The notes under the pieces: generated by a model
Database searches by the model: none
What the model was told of the DNA's origin: nothing
Seen by the model: only the letters and a program-made list of their open reading frames with translations
Program-made: the position numbers and the translations under genes
NCBI GenBank assembly: GCA_023419055.1
Contig: JAEZYO010000557.1
Coordinates: forward strand, 1 to 8,320
DNA: 8,320 bases
Source of the DNA: Pseudomonadota bacterium
GTDB taxonomy: Bacteria; Myxococcota; Polyangia; Polyangiales; Polyangiaceae
Direction: 5' to 3'
Shown here: piece after piece, positions 1 to 7,999 of the stretch
How the letters are laid out: every line of letters starts with the position of its first letter
Numbering within the stretch: position 1 is the first letter of the stretch

Positions 1-1013
1 GTCTGACGAACGAGCGCGCGCTTCACGGCGTCCTCGCTCGTGAAGCCGAGCTGCACGAGCGTCTCGCCCAGCAGCCGCTTCGAGCCCGCGCGGTTGTCGA
101 GCACCGTCTGGAGCTCTTCGCGCGTGAGCGCGCCGTCGGCGACCAGGTAGCGCCCGAGCAAGAACTCGTCGCGCAGGCCGTGCCAGCTCGCGAAGTCGAG
201 CTTGCCCTCGGTGATGTAGAGGCTGATCTCCGAGTGGCGCGTGAAGACGCTGAGCGCGCCCGTCTGACGCTGCAAATCGAGGAGCTGCAGGATCTCCGCC
301 GTGGAGACGACGCTCACGTCGCCGGCCAGCACCTCACGCGTGTTCTCGCCGAAGGAGAGCGTGCGGAGCAGCGTCCCGAGCGGTCCCATCGTCTCGGGCG
401 TTATCGCCTGGTGAATGGCGTACGTGACCTGATCCACCGCCTCGCGCGGGAAGTCGTCCTGGCGCGTGAGCTCCGGCATGATCAGGCGCGCGAGCGCGCC
501 GGCGAGCTCGTCCGCCGCCTGCGTGCGGCGCAGGCCCGGGTCGTCGCTGAAGCTCGTGCGGCTCGGCCGCAGGCTCTCGATGACGGAGTCTTCGTCTTCC
601 GGCATCGCCTCGGCTTCGGGCACCGGGCGGGCGCGACCTTCTTCCTGCTTCTTGAGCGCCGCCTCGACTACCGCGACGAGCCCGCGCGCGTCGAACGGCT
701 TCGTGATCGCGTCCGTCGCGCCGGTCTGCTGCACGAACTGTCCGCGGATCTTGTCGCCCTTGGCGCTCATCAAGACCACGGGCAAGTTCTTGAGCTCCGG
801 GTTCGAGCGGAGCTCGCGGCAGAACTGGTAGCCGTTCATGCGCGGCATGACGAAGTCGAGCAGCACGAGGTCCACGCGCTCGTGGACGAGCAGCTCGAGC
901 GCGTCCTGCCCGTCTTCTGCCAGCACCGCCTCGTAGTCGCGCGCCTCGAGGATGCTCTTGACGACCTTGCGGATCGTCGGGCTGTCGTCGACGACGAGAA
1001 TGCGGGCACTCAT
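1..1013 (-). CDS. Response regulator with C-terminal DUF4388 (PATAN) domain, partial (3' end beyond left edge)
   Basis: Reading the minus strand from ATG at 1013 gives 337 uninterrupted codons to the window edge, so the C-terminus is missing. Residues 1-120 are a CheY-like receiver. D9 and D10 form the acidic pocket, D53 (in LLDFVMP) is the phosphate acceptor, S83 is the switch residue and K105 (in TKPFD) is the conserved lysine. Residues about 122-175 are a charged, Pro/Arg/Glu-rich linker. From about residue 190 the sequence resembles DUF4388/PATAN (VSTAEILQLLDLQRQTGALS, then LYITEGKLDFASW and LLGRYLVADGALT), a fold common in Deltaproteobacteria and linked to protein-protein signalling rather than DNA binding. 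No DNA-binding domain is visible. An AGAGG lies about 6 nt before the ATG. The cognate histidine kinase is not in the window, so the output is unknown. Receiver assignment is firm and the DUF4388 assignment fairly firm. Confidence 0.88.
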   Translation of the reverse strand, partial: MSARILVVDDSPTIRKVVKSILEARDYEAVLAEDGQDALELLVHERVDLVLLDFVMPRMNGYQFCRELRSNPELKNLPVVLMSAKGDKIRGQFVQQTGATDAITKPFDARGLVAVVEAALKKQEEGRARPVPEAEAMPEDEDSVIESLRPSRTSFSDDPGLRRTQAADELAGALARLIMPELTRQDDFPREAVDQVTYAIHQAITPETMGPLGTLLRTLSFGENTREVLAGDVSVVSTAEILQLLDLQRQTGALSVFTRHSEISLYITEGKLDFASWHGLRDEFLLGRYLVADGALTREELQTVLDNRAGSKRLLGETLVQLGFTSEDAVKRALVRQ

Positions 1014-1035
1014 CTCCGGCCTCTTAGCGTGCAAG

Positions 1036-1057
1036 CCTTGAGAAAGGCGGGTCAAGG
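1036..1057. promoter_or_regulatory. Short inverted repeat upstream of the response regulator
   Basis: CCTTGA at 1036-1041 and TCAAGG at 1052-1057 form a 6-bp perfect inverted repeat with a 10-nt spacer. It lies 23-44 nt upstream of the response regulator ATG (minus strand). Read on the minus strand, the left arm contains TTGACC, which could also serve as a -35 element, but no convincing -10 follows at normal spacing. It could be an operator or a chance palindrome; one copy this short is weak evidence. Confidence 0.2.
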
Positions 1058-1080
1058 GGCCAGGGGTAGGCCCAGCGCTT

Positions 1081-1115
1081 TCCCCGGCTGAACGCCTGCC
1101 CAGCCGGGGAGTTTT
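1081..1115 (+). terminator. Perfect 10-bp hairpin between aspS and the response regulator, T-run on the plus side
   Basis: TCCCCGGCTG (1081-1090) pairs perfectly with CAGCCGGGGA (1101-1110) around a 10-nt loop, and G plus TTTT follows at 1111-1115 on the plus strand. The hairpin begins 18 nt after the aspS stop codon, where a terminator for that minus-strand gene would be expected. In the minus direction, however, the stem is followed by AAGCG rather than a T-run. It could be an intrinsic terminator for plus-strand (antisense) transcription, or a 3'-end stabilising or U-tract-free hairpin for aspS. The structure is certain; its function is inferred. Confidence 0.5.
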
Positions 1116-1127
1116 GGGGTGTTTCGC

Positions 1128-3026
<1,899 letters not shown>

Positions 3027-3071
3027 GGCAGATCCTTTCTGATACTCGGGCGGGTGTCGCCGAGGGCGGAA

Positions 3072-3101
3072 CCTATAGCGGAAGTTCGCCACGACGCTCA
3101 A
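3072..3101 (-). promoter_or_regulatory. Candidate sigma70-like promoter for aspS
   Basis: On the minus strand, TTGAGC (3101-3096) is separated by 18 nt from TATAGG (3077-3072). Each hexamer matches 4 of 6 consensus bases. Transcription would start near 3065, giving a leader of about 40 nt before the GTG at 3026. The placement is sensible in the roughly 120-bp divergent intergenic region, but the match is moderate and untested. Confidence 0.4.
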
Positions 3102-3149
3102 TGCCACCGAAAAGTGGGCCGAATTGTCGCGACATGGCAGCCATGGCGG

Positions 3150-4943
3150 GTGGTACCCGAAAGGCTCGAGGACAAGCCGCCGGCGCTGCGCTCTCTGTTC
3201 GGGCACGTGGCCCTGCTGCTCCCGCTCGTCGTGGCCGTGCTCGCCAGCGCGGCCAGCAGCGACTTTCGTGACGATTTGGCCGCGGTCAGGAGCCTCGGGT
3301 TGGTCCCGCTCGGGAGCGAGGGCTGGCTCTCGACGGTGCTCGGCCAGCTCGCGGCGCTCGTCCCGGTGGGCGGCCGCTGGCTCCGGGCGGCGTGGGTCAG
3401 CGCTCTAGCCCTCGGGGTGTGCTCTCGTCTGCTCTACGAAATCGGCGTCCGGTTGCTCGCCCGGGGCGCGAACATGCCGAGGCTCGGCCCGGCGCTCGCC
3501 CTGGCCGCAGCGCTCATGACCGTGCTCTCGCCGAGCTTTCAGGCCGAAGGTTCGGTCATCGGCGGCGCGACGGTCGGCGTGGCGATCATCCTTTTGAGCC
3601 TCGATCTCGAGCGACGCTTCGCCGCGAACGATCGGCGGCGGACGGTCCTGTTCGGACTCTTGCTCGGGCTCGCGACCGCCGAGTCGCACGCCGCGGGTCT
3701 CTCGCTCTTCGCCTCCGGGGTCGCGCTCGCGCTCGCGTCACGCCGAGCGCCGGAGGTTCGCGGCGTCGCGCTGGGTGGCGCGGCGTTCGCGGCGGTGATG
3801 CTGCTCGTGACGGCGGGCGGGCTCGTCCGCTCTTACGCCCCGAACGCTCCGCTCGATCTCGGCGCCGGGCTCGGCGAGACGAGCCTCACCATGCTCGACG
3901 CCTCGGCCGCGCGCCGCACGGCGTTCGAGGCGTGGCTCGGCGACGTGGGCGTCGTCTCGTTCGGCCTCGCGCTGGTCGGCGTGGTGGGCGGCCTCGCGTC
4001 CAAGCCCCTGCGCCCGCTCCTGCTCGCGTTCCTCTCGTTCGTGTTCGCCGATCTCGCGCTCCCGGAGCAGCGCATCGGGGTGCTCGCGCCCGATCCGTTC
4101 GCGGCCACGCGGCTCTGCGCCACCGCCGCGCTCGGCCTCTTCGCCGCCGTCGGTGTGCAGCAAGTGGTCTCGTTCCTCGAGCGCGCGCGCCTGCCGTTCT
4201 CGAGGCCCGCGGCGGTGATGCTGGTCGCGTTCAACTTCACGCTCGTGCTCGGCGCTTCGGAGTCCTCGGCGCAAGCCGAAAAGGGGCAACGCGTGGCCGC
4301 CGAGAGCTTCACCGATCAGGCGCTCTCGAGCCTCGCGCCGAACAGCCTGCTGGTCGCGCGCTCCGAGGCGCTGATCCGCCGCTTGCTGGCGGCGCAGCTC
4401 CTCACCGGCGCGCGCCCGGACGTGCTCGTGGTGCCGGCGCCGCTGCTCGAGCGCGGGGGTCTCAGGCGTCGCCTGCTCGCGGTCGAGCCCGAGCTCGGGC
4501 CGCTCTTGCGTGAGATGGCGCTCAAGGGAGAACCCGGCGAGTTCGCGCTCTCCGAGCTCTCCGACGCGCGACCGCTGTACGTCGAGTTCGACCCCGAGTG
4601 GGACTCGCGCCTGCTCGCGCACCTCGGGCCGCGCGCGTTCTTCATCCGCTACTCGCCGCATCCGCTCGGTCACTCGGATCGCCGCGTGGCGCTCCAGAAG
4701 GGCGAGGAAGGGCTCGAGCGGGTGATGGCGGCGCTCGGTGACGATCCCTCCGAAGAGCGCGCGACGCGCGCCGTCGTGATCGCGCTATTGCGCGAGCGCG
4801 CGCGGCTCTTCGACGCCGTCCGCGACACTCAGGCGCTCTCGCTCTCTCTCGAGCGCTTGGCCGTGCTCGATCCTCAAGATTCCGTGCTGCGTGAGCTCTC
4901 TCCGAAGCTGCCGCGGCGCGTGGCGGACGTGACGAAGCGCTGA
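3150..4943 (+). CDS. Polytopic membrane protein, divergent DUF2723 (GT-C / TMEM260-like) family
   Basis: The predicted product has 597 residues from GTG 3150. Hydrophobic segments at about 19-37, 60-73, 81-103, 112-128, 136-152, 165-197, 205-225, 266-283, 288-304, 322-343 and 353-370 suggest 9-11 membrane helices, followed by a soluble C-terminal domain (about 371-597). The layout resembles DUF2723 proteins: a membrane segment, an extracytoplasmic Asp-containing loop (FRDDLAAVRSLGLVP, 39-53), then paired helices. In the C-terminal domain, SLAPNSLLVARSEALIRRLL followed by GARPDVLVVPAPLL (420-433) matches the family pattern of a nucleotide-binding-like loop followed by RPDV. The HPPGYPL motif usually found after the Asp loop is replaced by PLGSEGWLS, so activity may be altered. 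Family members are linked to glycosyl or mannosyl transfer from lipid-linked donors. The gene is divergent from aspS. Its start is uncertain: GTG 3114 is an alternative and neither has a clear ribosome site. The open frame upstream of 3114 is antisense to aspS. No terminator was seen in 4944-4977. Confidence 0.72.
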   Translation: MVPERLEDKPPALRSLFGHVALLLPLVVAVLASAASSDFRDDLAAVRSLGLVPLGSEGWLSTVLGQLAALVPVGGRWLRAAWVSALALGVCSRLLYEIGVRLLARGANMPRLGPALALAAALMTVLSPSFQAEGSVIGGATVGVAIILLSLDLERRFAANDRRRTVLFGLLLGLATAESHAAGLSLFASGVALALASRRAPEVRGVALGGAAFAAVMLLVTAGGLVRSYAPNAPLDLGAGLGETSLTMLDASAARRTAFEAWLGDVGVVSFGLALVGVVGGLASKPLRPLLLAFLSFVFADLALPEQRIGVLAPDPFAATRLCATAALGLFAAVGVQQVVSFLERARLPFSRPAAVMLVAFNFTLVLGASESSAQAEKGQRVAAESFTDQALSSLAPNSLLVARSEALIRRLLAAQLLTGARPDVLVVPAPLLERGGLRRRLLAVEPELGPLLREMALKGEPGEFALSELSDARPLYVEFDPEWDSRLLAHLGPRAFFIRYSPHPLGHSDRRVALQKGEEGLERVMAALGDDPSEERATRAVVIALLRERARLFDAVRDTQALSLSLERLAVLDPQDSVLRELSPKLPRRVADVTKR

Positions 4944-4977
4944 AGTCGAGCCGCCGCTGCTACTCGTACTTACACGT

Positions 4978-5007
4978 TTGATCCGGCGCAGATGAGAAGT
5001 GCTTAAT
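4978..5007 (+). promoter_or_regulatory. Candidate sigma70-like promoter for the rsb operon
   Basis: TTGATC (4978-4983) is separated by 18 nt from CTTAAT (5002-5007), and each hexamer matches 4 of 6 consensus bases. The stretch 4960-5010 is visibly more AT-rich than its surroundings. Transcription from about 5014 would leave a leader of about 27 nt before ATG 5041 and would exclude the upstream in-frame GTG at 4999. This is a moderate match with no experimental support. Confidence 0.38.
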
Positions 5008-5040
5008 CAGGCTCGCTGGCCAACCGTTGCCCGAGTGGCC

Positions 5041-6912
5041 ATGAACGAGCGCGCCCCGAGCCCCAGTCATCCTCCCCGTTCACTCCCTCCTCGCTTGCTC
5101 GCCATGACGCTCGACGCGTCCTTGCGCGTCAAGGACGTGCAGGCGCCGCTGTCGCAAGACCTGGTGGGCCGGGTGCTCACCGAGCTTGATTCCGGCAATG
5201 CCGAGGCGGCGCGTGAGCTCGAGGCGATCGCGCCGGGCAAGCTCGTCGCCGTCGACGTCAGGATCGGCGATCACGAGGTGTTCCGCTGCAGCGCCGAGCG
5301 GCGCGAGGGAGAGTTCTCGCTGCGCGGGGTCGAGGTGAGCGACCTCTTGCGAGAGATCGAGCTGTCCGCGATGGTGATCGAGAACGCCGCGACCGGCATC
5401 TCGATGATCGACGAGAGCGGTCACTACCTGTTCGGCAACGCCTGGTACAGGACGCGCATCGGGAGCCCGCGCGAGACGCTGCGCGGCACGCACTTCCTCG
5501 AGAGCGTTCAACCAGAGGTCCGGCAGTTCGCGGCCGACGATCACGTCGAGTTCTTCAACGGTCGCCCGACGCCTCCCCAGGAGTGGACCACCACCAGCAC
5601 CGACGGCAAGCTCGTCGATCTGCGCATCGACTCGCTCTTGCTGGATCGGCCGGGCCTCGGCCGCTTTCGGCTCGCGACCTTCAGCGACGTCACCGTCCAG
5701 CGCAGCCGCGAGCGGAAGCTGCTCTTGTTCGAGCGCGTCCTCGACAGTGCGCCGCTCATCCTCTTCGCGCTCGACAAGGACGGCAAGACCACGCTCTCCG
5801 AAGGCAAGGGCCTGTCGAGCCTGGGGACGAAGCCGGGCGAGTGGGTCGGTCGCAACGGGCTCGAGGACTTCAAGCACACCGAGGCGTTCCCTCACCTGCA
5901 GCGCGCGCTTGCCGGTGAGGAGCTCAGGGCGAGCGTCTCTCTGCCCGGGCCCATCTTCCACGACATCTGGTACGTGCCGATCCGCGGCCCGCTCGGCGAG
6001 CCCGACGGGGTCATGGCGCTCGCCATCGAGACCACGAACGAGCGCCTGATCGAGCTCGAGCTCCGCGACAAGCTCGCCACCATCGAGAAGCAGCGCGAGC
6101 GCATCGAGCTCTTCGATCGCGCGCTCAACACGGCGCCGCTCGTGCTCTGGACCACCGACGATCAGGGTGTCTTCACGCTCTCGGAAGGCAAGGGCCTCGA
6201 GCTGATGGGGCTCGCGCCCGGCGAGGCGGTCGGCCTGAACGCGCTCGAGATGTTCCGCGGCGCTCCGTCGGAAGCGCACCTGCGCGGCGCGCTCGCGGGT
6301 CAGTCGAGCACGATGGTGGCGGAAGCGGCACCGGGCGTCTTCTTCGACTCGTACTACATGCCGCTCACCGACCACGCCGGGCGCTCGATCGGGTCGATGG
6401 GGCTCGGCATCGACTCGTCGAACCGCCTCCGCACCGAGCGCGAGCTCCGCGACAAGCTCGAGCTCATCGAGCGACAGAGCGCGACCATCCGCGCGCTCGC
6501 GACCCCCATCATCAGGGTCTGGGACGAGATCTTGTGCCTGCCGGTCATCGGCACCGTCGACAGTCAGCGCACCGCCGACATGATGACGGGGCTGCTCGAG
6601 AGCATCGTCGCCGAGCAGGCGCGCTACGCGATCGTCGACCTGACGGGCGTCGCCGTCGTGGACACGACGACCGCGGACCACCTGATCAAGCTGTTCAAGG
6701 CGGCGAAGGTGCTCGGCGTGGCCGGCGTGCTCTGCGGCATCCAGCCGGCGGTCGCGCAGACGGTCGTGGCGCTCGGCATGGATCTCGGCGACGTGGTGAC
6801 CATGCGCACCCTGGAAGAGGCGCTCAAGTGGTGCATCACGGACAACAACGCGCGCGTCGAGCGCACGCGACGCAAGAACGGCGCGCGGCTCGCGTCGCGC
6901 TCGGGAGAGTGA
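5041..6912 (+). CDS. rsbR: RsbR-type stressosome scaffold/sensor: three PAS domains plus STAS
   Basis: The product has 623 residues from ATG 5041. Residues 1-107 are unassigned and rich in Pro, Ser and Arg at the start. PAS1 is at about 108-222 (VIENAATGISMIDESGHYLF to TFSDVTVQ). PAS2 (about 229-356) and PAS3 (about 357-484) are duplicates that each end in a charged helical linker (LRDKL.xIE.Q). The STAS domain (about 485-600) matches the B. subtilis RsbRA family closely: GTVDSQRTADMM, DLTGVAVVDTTTADHLIKLF, GIQPAVAQTVVALGMDLGDV. Thr542 (VVDT) and Thr574 (AQT) align with the two threonines phosphorylated by RsbT in RsbRA (T171/T205). A basic tail of about 20 residues follows. In the known system RsbR and RsbS co-assemble into the stressosome that sequesters RsbT. 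Here PAS replaces the globin-like sensor of Bacillus, so ligand, light or redox sensing is possible, but no cofactor residue can be named. It is first in a coupled operon. ATG 5041 was preferred over GTG 4999; its ribosome site is weak, and ATG 5104 is another option. Confidence 0.9.
   Translation: MNERAPSPSHPPRSLPPRLLAMTLDASLRVKDVQAPLSQDLVGRVLTELDSGNAEAARELEAIAPGKLVAVDVRIGDHEVFRCSAERREGEFSLRGVEVSDLLREIELSAMVIENAATGISMIDESGHYLFGNAWYRTRIGSPRETLRGTHFLESVQPEVRQFAADDHVEFFNGRPTPPQEWTTTSTDGKLVDLRIDSLLLDRPGLGRFRLATFSDVTVQRSRERKLLLFERVLDSAPLILFALDKDGKTTLSEGKGLSSLGTKPGEWVGRNGLEDFKHTEAFPHLQRALAGEELRASVSLPGPIFHDIWYVPIRGPLGEPDGVMALAIETTNERLIELELRDKLATIEKQRERIELFDRALNTAPLVLWTTDDQGVFTLSEGKGLELMGLAPGEAVGLNALEMFRGAPSEAHLRGALAGQSSTMVAEAAPGVFFDSYYMPLTDHAGRSIGSMGLGIDSSNRLRTERELRDKLELIERQSATIRALATPIIRVWDEILCLPVIGTVDSQRTADMMTGLLESIVAEQARYAIVDLTGVAVVDTTTADHLIKLFKAAKVLGVAGVLCGIQPAVAQTVVALGMDLGDVVTMRTLEEALKWCITDNNARVERTRRKNGARLASRSGE
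5725..6492 (+). repeat. Tandem duplication of a 384-nt (128-codon) PAS + linker unit inside rsbR
   Basis: Unit 1 is 5725-6108 and unit 2 is 6109-6492. The proteins align without any gap over 128 residues with about 55 identities by hand count. Shared blocks include LF.R.L..APL.L, TLSEGKGL, PGE.VG.N.LE.F, ALAG, and the linker ELRDKL..IE.Q. A 19-nt stretch beginning GAGCTCCGCGACAAG is identical at 6058-6076 and 6442-6460, exactly 384 nt apart. This indicates an internal duplication of sensor plus signalling helix, with divergence concentrated in the middle of the domain, where a ligand would bind. Confidence 0.85.
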
Positions 6913-6918
6913 AAAGTC

Positions 6919-7332
6919 ATGTCTTCTCCCATTCGAATCCCCGTCATCAAGCTCTACTCGCACCTGATCGTCCCCATTCAGGGGCTGCTCGGTGACGGCG
7001 TGATGGAAGAGCTCAGCGAGCAGGTGTCGAGGCGCATCGTCACCGACGGCGTCACCGGCCTCATCATCGACGTGTCGGCGGTCGACGTGATGGACAGCTA
7101 CGTCACGCGCGTGGTCCGCGACCTCGCGCTCACCGCGCGCTTGATGGGCGTCGACACGGTGGTCTCGGGCATGCAGGCGAACGTGGCCATCACCATCATC
7201 GAGATGGGCCTCGAGATCCCGGGCGTCACCACGACGCTGAACCTCGAGCGCGCGCTCGAGCACCTCGACCAGTTGCACGACGAGCGCGACCGGGAGGGGT
7301 CTCCGTCCGAGGCTCCAGATGGCGAATCGTGA
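6919..7332 (+). CDS. rsbS: RsbS stressosome STAS-domain protein
   Basis: This single-domain STAS protein has 137 residues, against about 121 in B. subtilis RsbS. The opening IPVIKLYSHLIVPIQ matches the characteristic RsbS start (IPILKLY..L.V.IQ). Ser60 in VDVMDSYVTRV aligns with RsbS Ser59, the residue phosphorylated by RsbT. The second conserved loop GMQANVAITIIEMGLEI is also intact. In the known system RsbS is the scaffold subunit required for trapping RsbT; its phosphorylation triggers release and RsbX reverses it. The ATG lies 6 nt after the rsbR stop, with GGGAGAG at 6903-6909 inside the end of rsbR as a good ribosome site. The acidic, low-complexity C-terminal tail of about 17 residues (DERDREGSPSEAPDGES) is an addition relative to Bacillus and overlaps the rsbT start. 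Confidence 0.94.
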   Translation: MSSPIRIPVIKLYSHLIVPIQGLLGDGVMEELSEQVSRRIVTDGVTGLIIDVSAVDVMDSYVTRVVRDLALTARLMGVDTVVSGMQANVAITIIEMGLEIPGVTTTLNLERALEHLDQLHDERDREGSPSEAPDGES

Positions 7333-7999
7333 CAGCGCGAACGCCGCGGTCGAAGTCCTGTCGCGGTACTTCTCTCCGCCGCTCGCTTCCACGCTGCTGA
7401 ACATCACGCTCAGGCGGGAGCAGCTCGGCTCGTCCGAGCTCGGGACCGCCGGCGCGAGTCGCCTCGCCGACGCGCTCGAGCGGACCTTGCCGTCCTACCT
7501 CGGCGAGCCCGAGAAGCGGAGGGCTTGCGTGGCCGATTTGCGGCGCGCCCTCGCCAGCACGGAGCCGCTCGTGCAGCGCTCGAACGGCGGCGGCTTCCAG
7601 CGCTGCGGCGAGTTCCCGATCGTGCGTGAGAGCGATCTGCACGACCTCACGGAGACCCTCCGAAACCTCTTGCGCGACACCGGCTTCAGCGCGCTCGATC
7701 AGACCAAGTTCCTCACGGCTGCCTCCGAGCTCGTGCGCAACATCCTTCAATACGCGCGCACCGGGCACGTCAGCGTCTCGCGGCGCCTGCGCTCGTCGAC
7801 CGAGCGCGGCGGGCTCGAGCTCATCGCGAGCGACTCGGGGCCCGGGATCAGCGACACCGGGCACGTGCTGAGCACTCAGTATCGCTCGAAGAGCGGCATG
7901 GGCATCGGCCTCAAGGGGGCGCGGCGGCTCGTCGACGAGTTCGAGCTCGAGTCGCAGCTGGGCCGAGGCACGCGCGTCGTGATCAGGAAGTATGCCTGA
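7319..7999 (+). CDS. rsbT: RsbT-type serine/threonine kinase (GHKL ATPase) with N-terminal helical extension
   Basis: The product has 226 residues, against about 133 for B. subtilis RsbT. The kinase half (about 98-226) begins FPIVRESDLHDL and contains the N box AASELVRNILQYA (E137, N141), the G1 box DSGPGI (D172) and the G2 box GMGIGLKGARRLVDEF (193-208). It ends GRGTRVVIRK, all typical of RsbT rather than SpoIIAB-like kinases. RsbT phosphorylates the STAS Ser/Thr of RsbS and RsbR, then leaves the stressosome to activate a partner phosphatase or other effector. Residues 1-95 form an extra, probably helical region (AAVEVLSRYFSPPLASTLLN, then LADALERTLPSYL and ADLRRAL) that I do not recognise. 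ATG 7319 overlaps rsbS by 14 nt, suggesting translational coupling. No in-frame ATG is available near the kinase boundary, which supports the long form. Confidence 0.92.
   Translation: MANRDSANAAVEVLSRYFSPPLASTLLNITLRREQLGSSELGTAGASRLADALERTLPSYLGEPEKRRACVADLRRALASTEPLVQRSNGGGFQRCGEFPIVRESDLHDLTETLRNLLRDTGFSALDQTKFLTAASELVRNILQYARTGHVSVSRRLRSSTERGGLELIASDSGPGISDTGHVLSTQYRSKSGMGIGLKGARRLVDEFELESQLGRGTRVVIRKYA

Noticed and set aside
180..1091. Plus-strand open frame of 303 codons opposite the response regulator
   Set aside because: Charged low-complexity translation, antisense to a clear receiver-DUF4388 gene.
3027..3206. Extended aspS start at ATG 3206
   Set aside because: The 60 extra residues do not resemble AspRS, they would span the candidate promoter, and GTG 3026 has a ribosome site at the right distance.
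3392..4673. Open frames on both strands overlapping the membrane protein gene
   Set aside because: Arg-rich or Glu/Arg-rich translations without domains. Only the frame ending at 4943 shows alternating membrane segments.
4999..5040. Extended rsbR start at GTG 4999
   Set aside because: It overlaps the candidate -10 region and adds 14 residues with no recognisable homology; ATG 5041 is simpler, although its ribosome site is weak.
5080..7407. Minus-strand open frame of 775 codons across rsbR and rsbS
   Set aside because: Arg/Asp/Glu/His-rich shadow of two genes with clear PAS and STAS homology; no recognisable motif.
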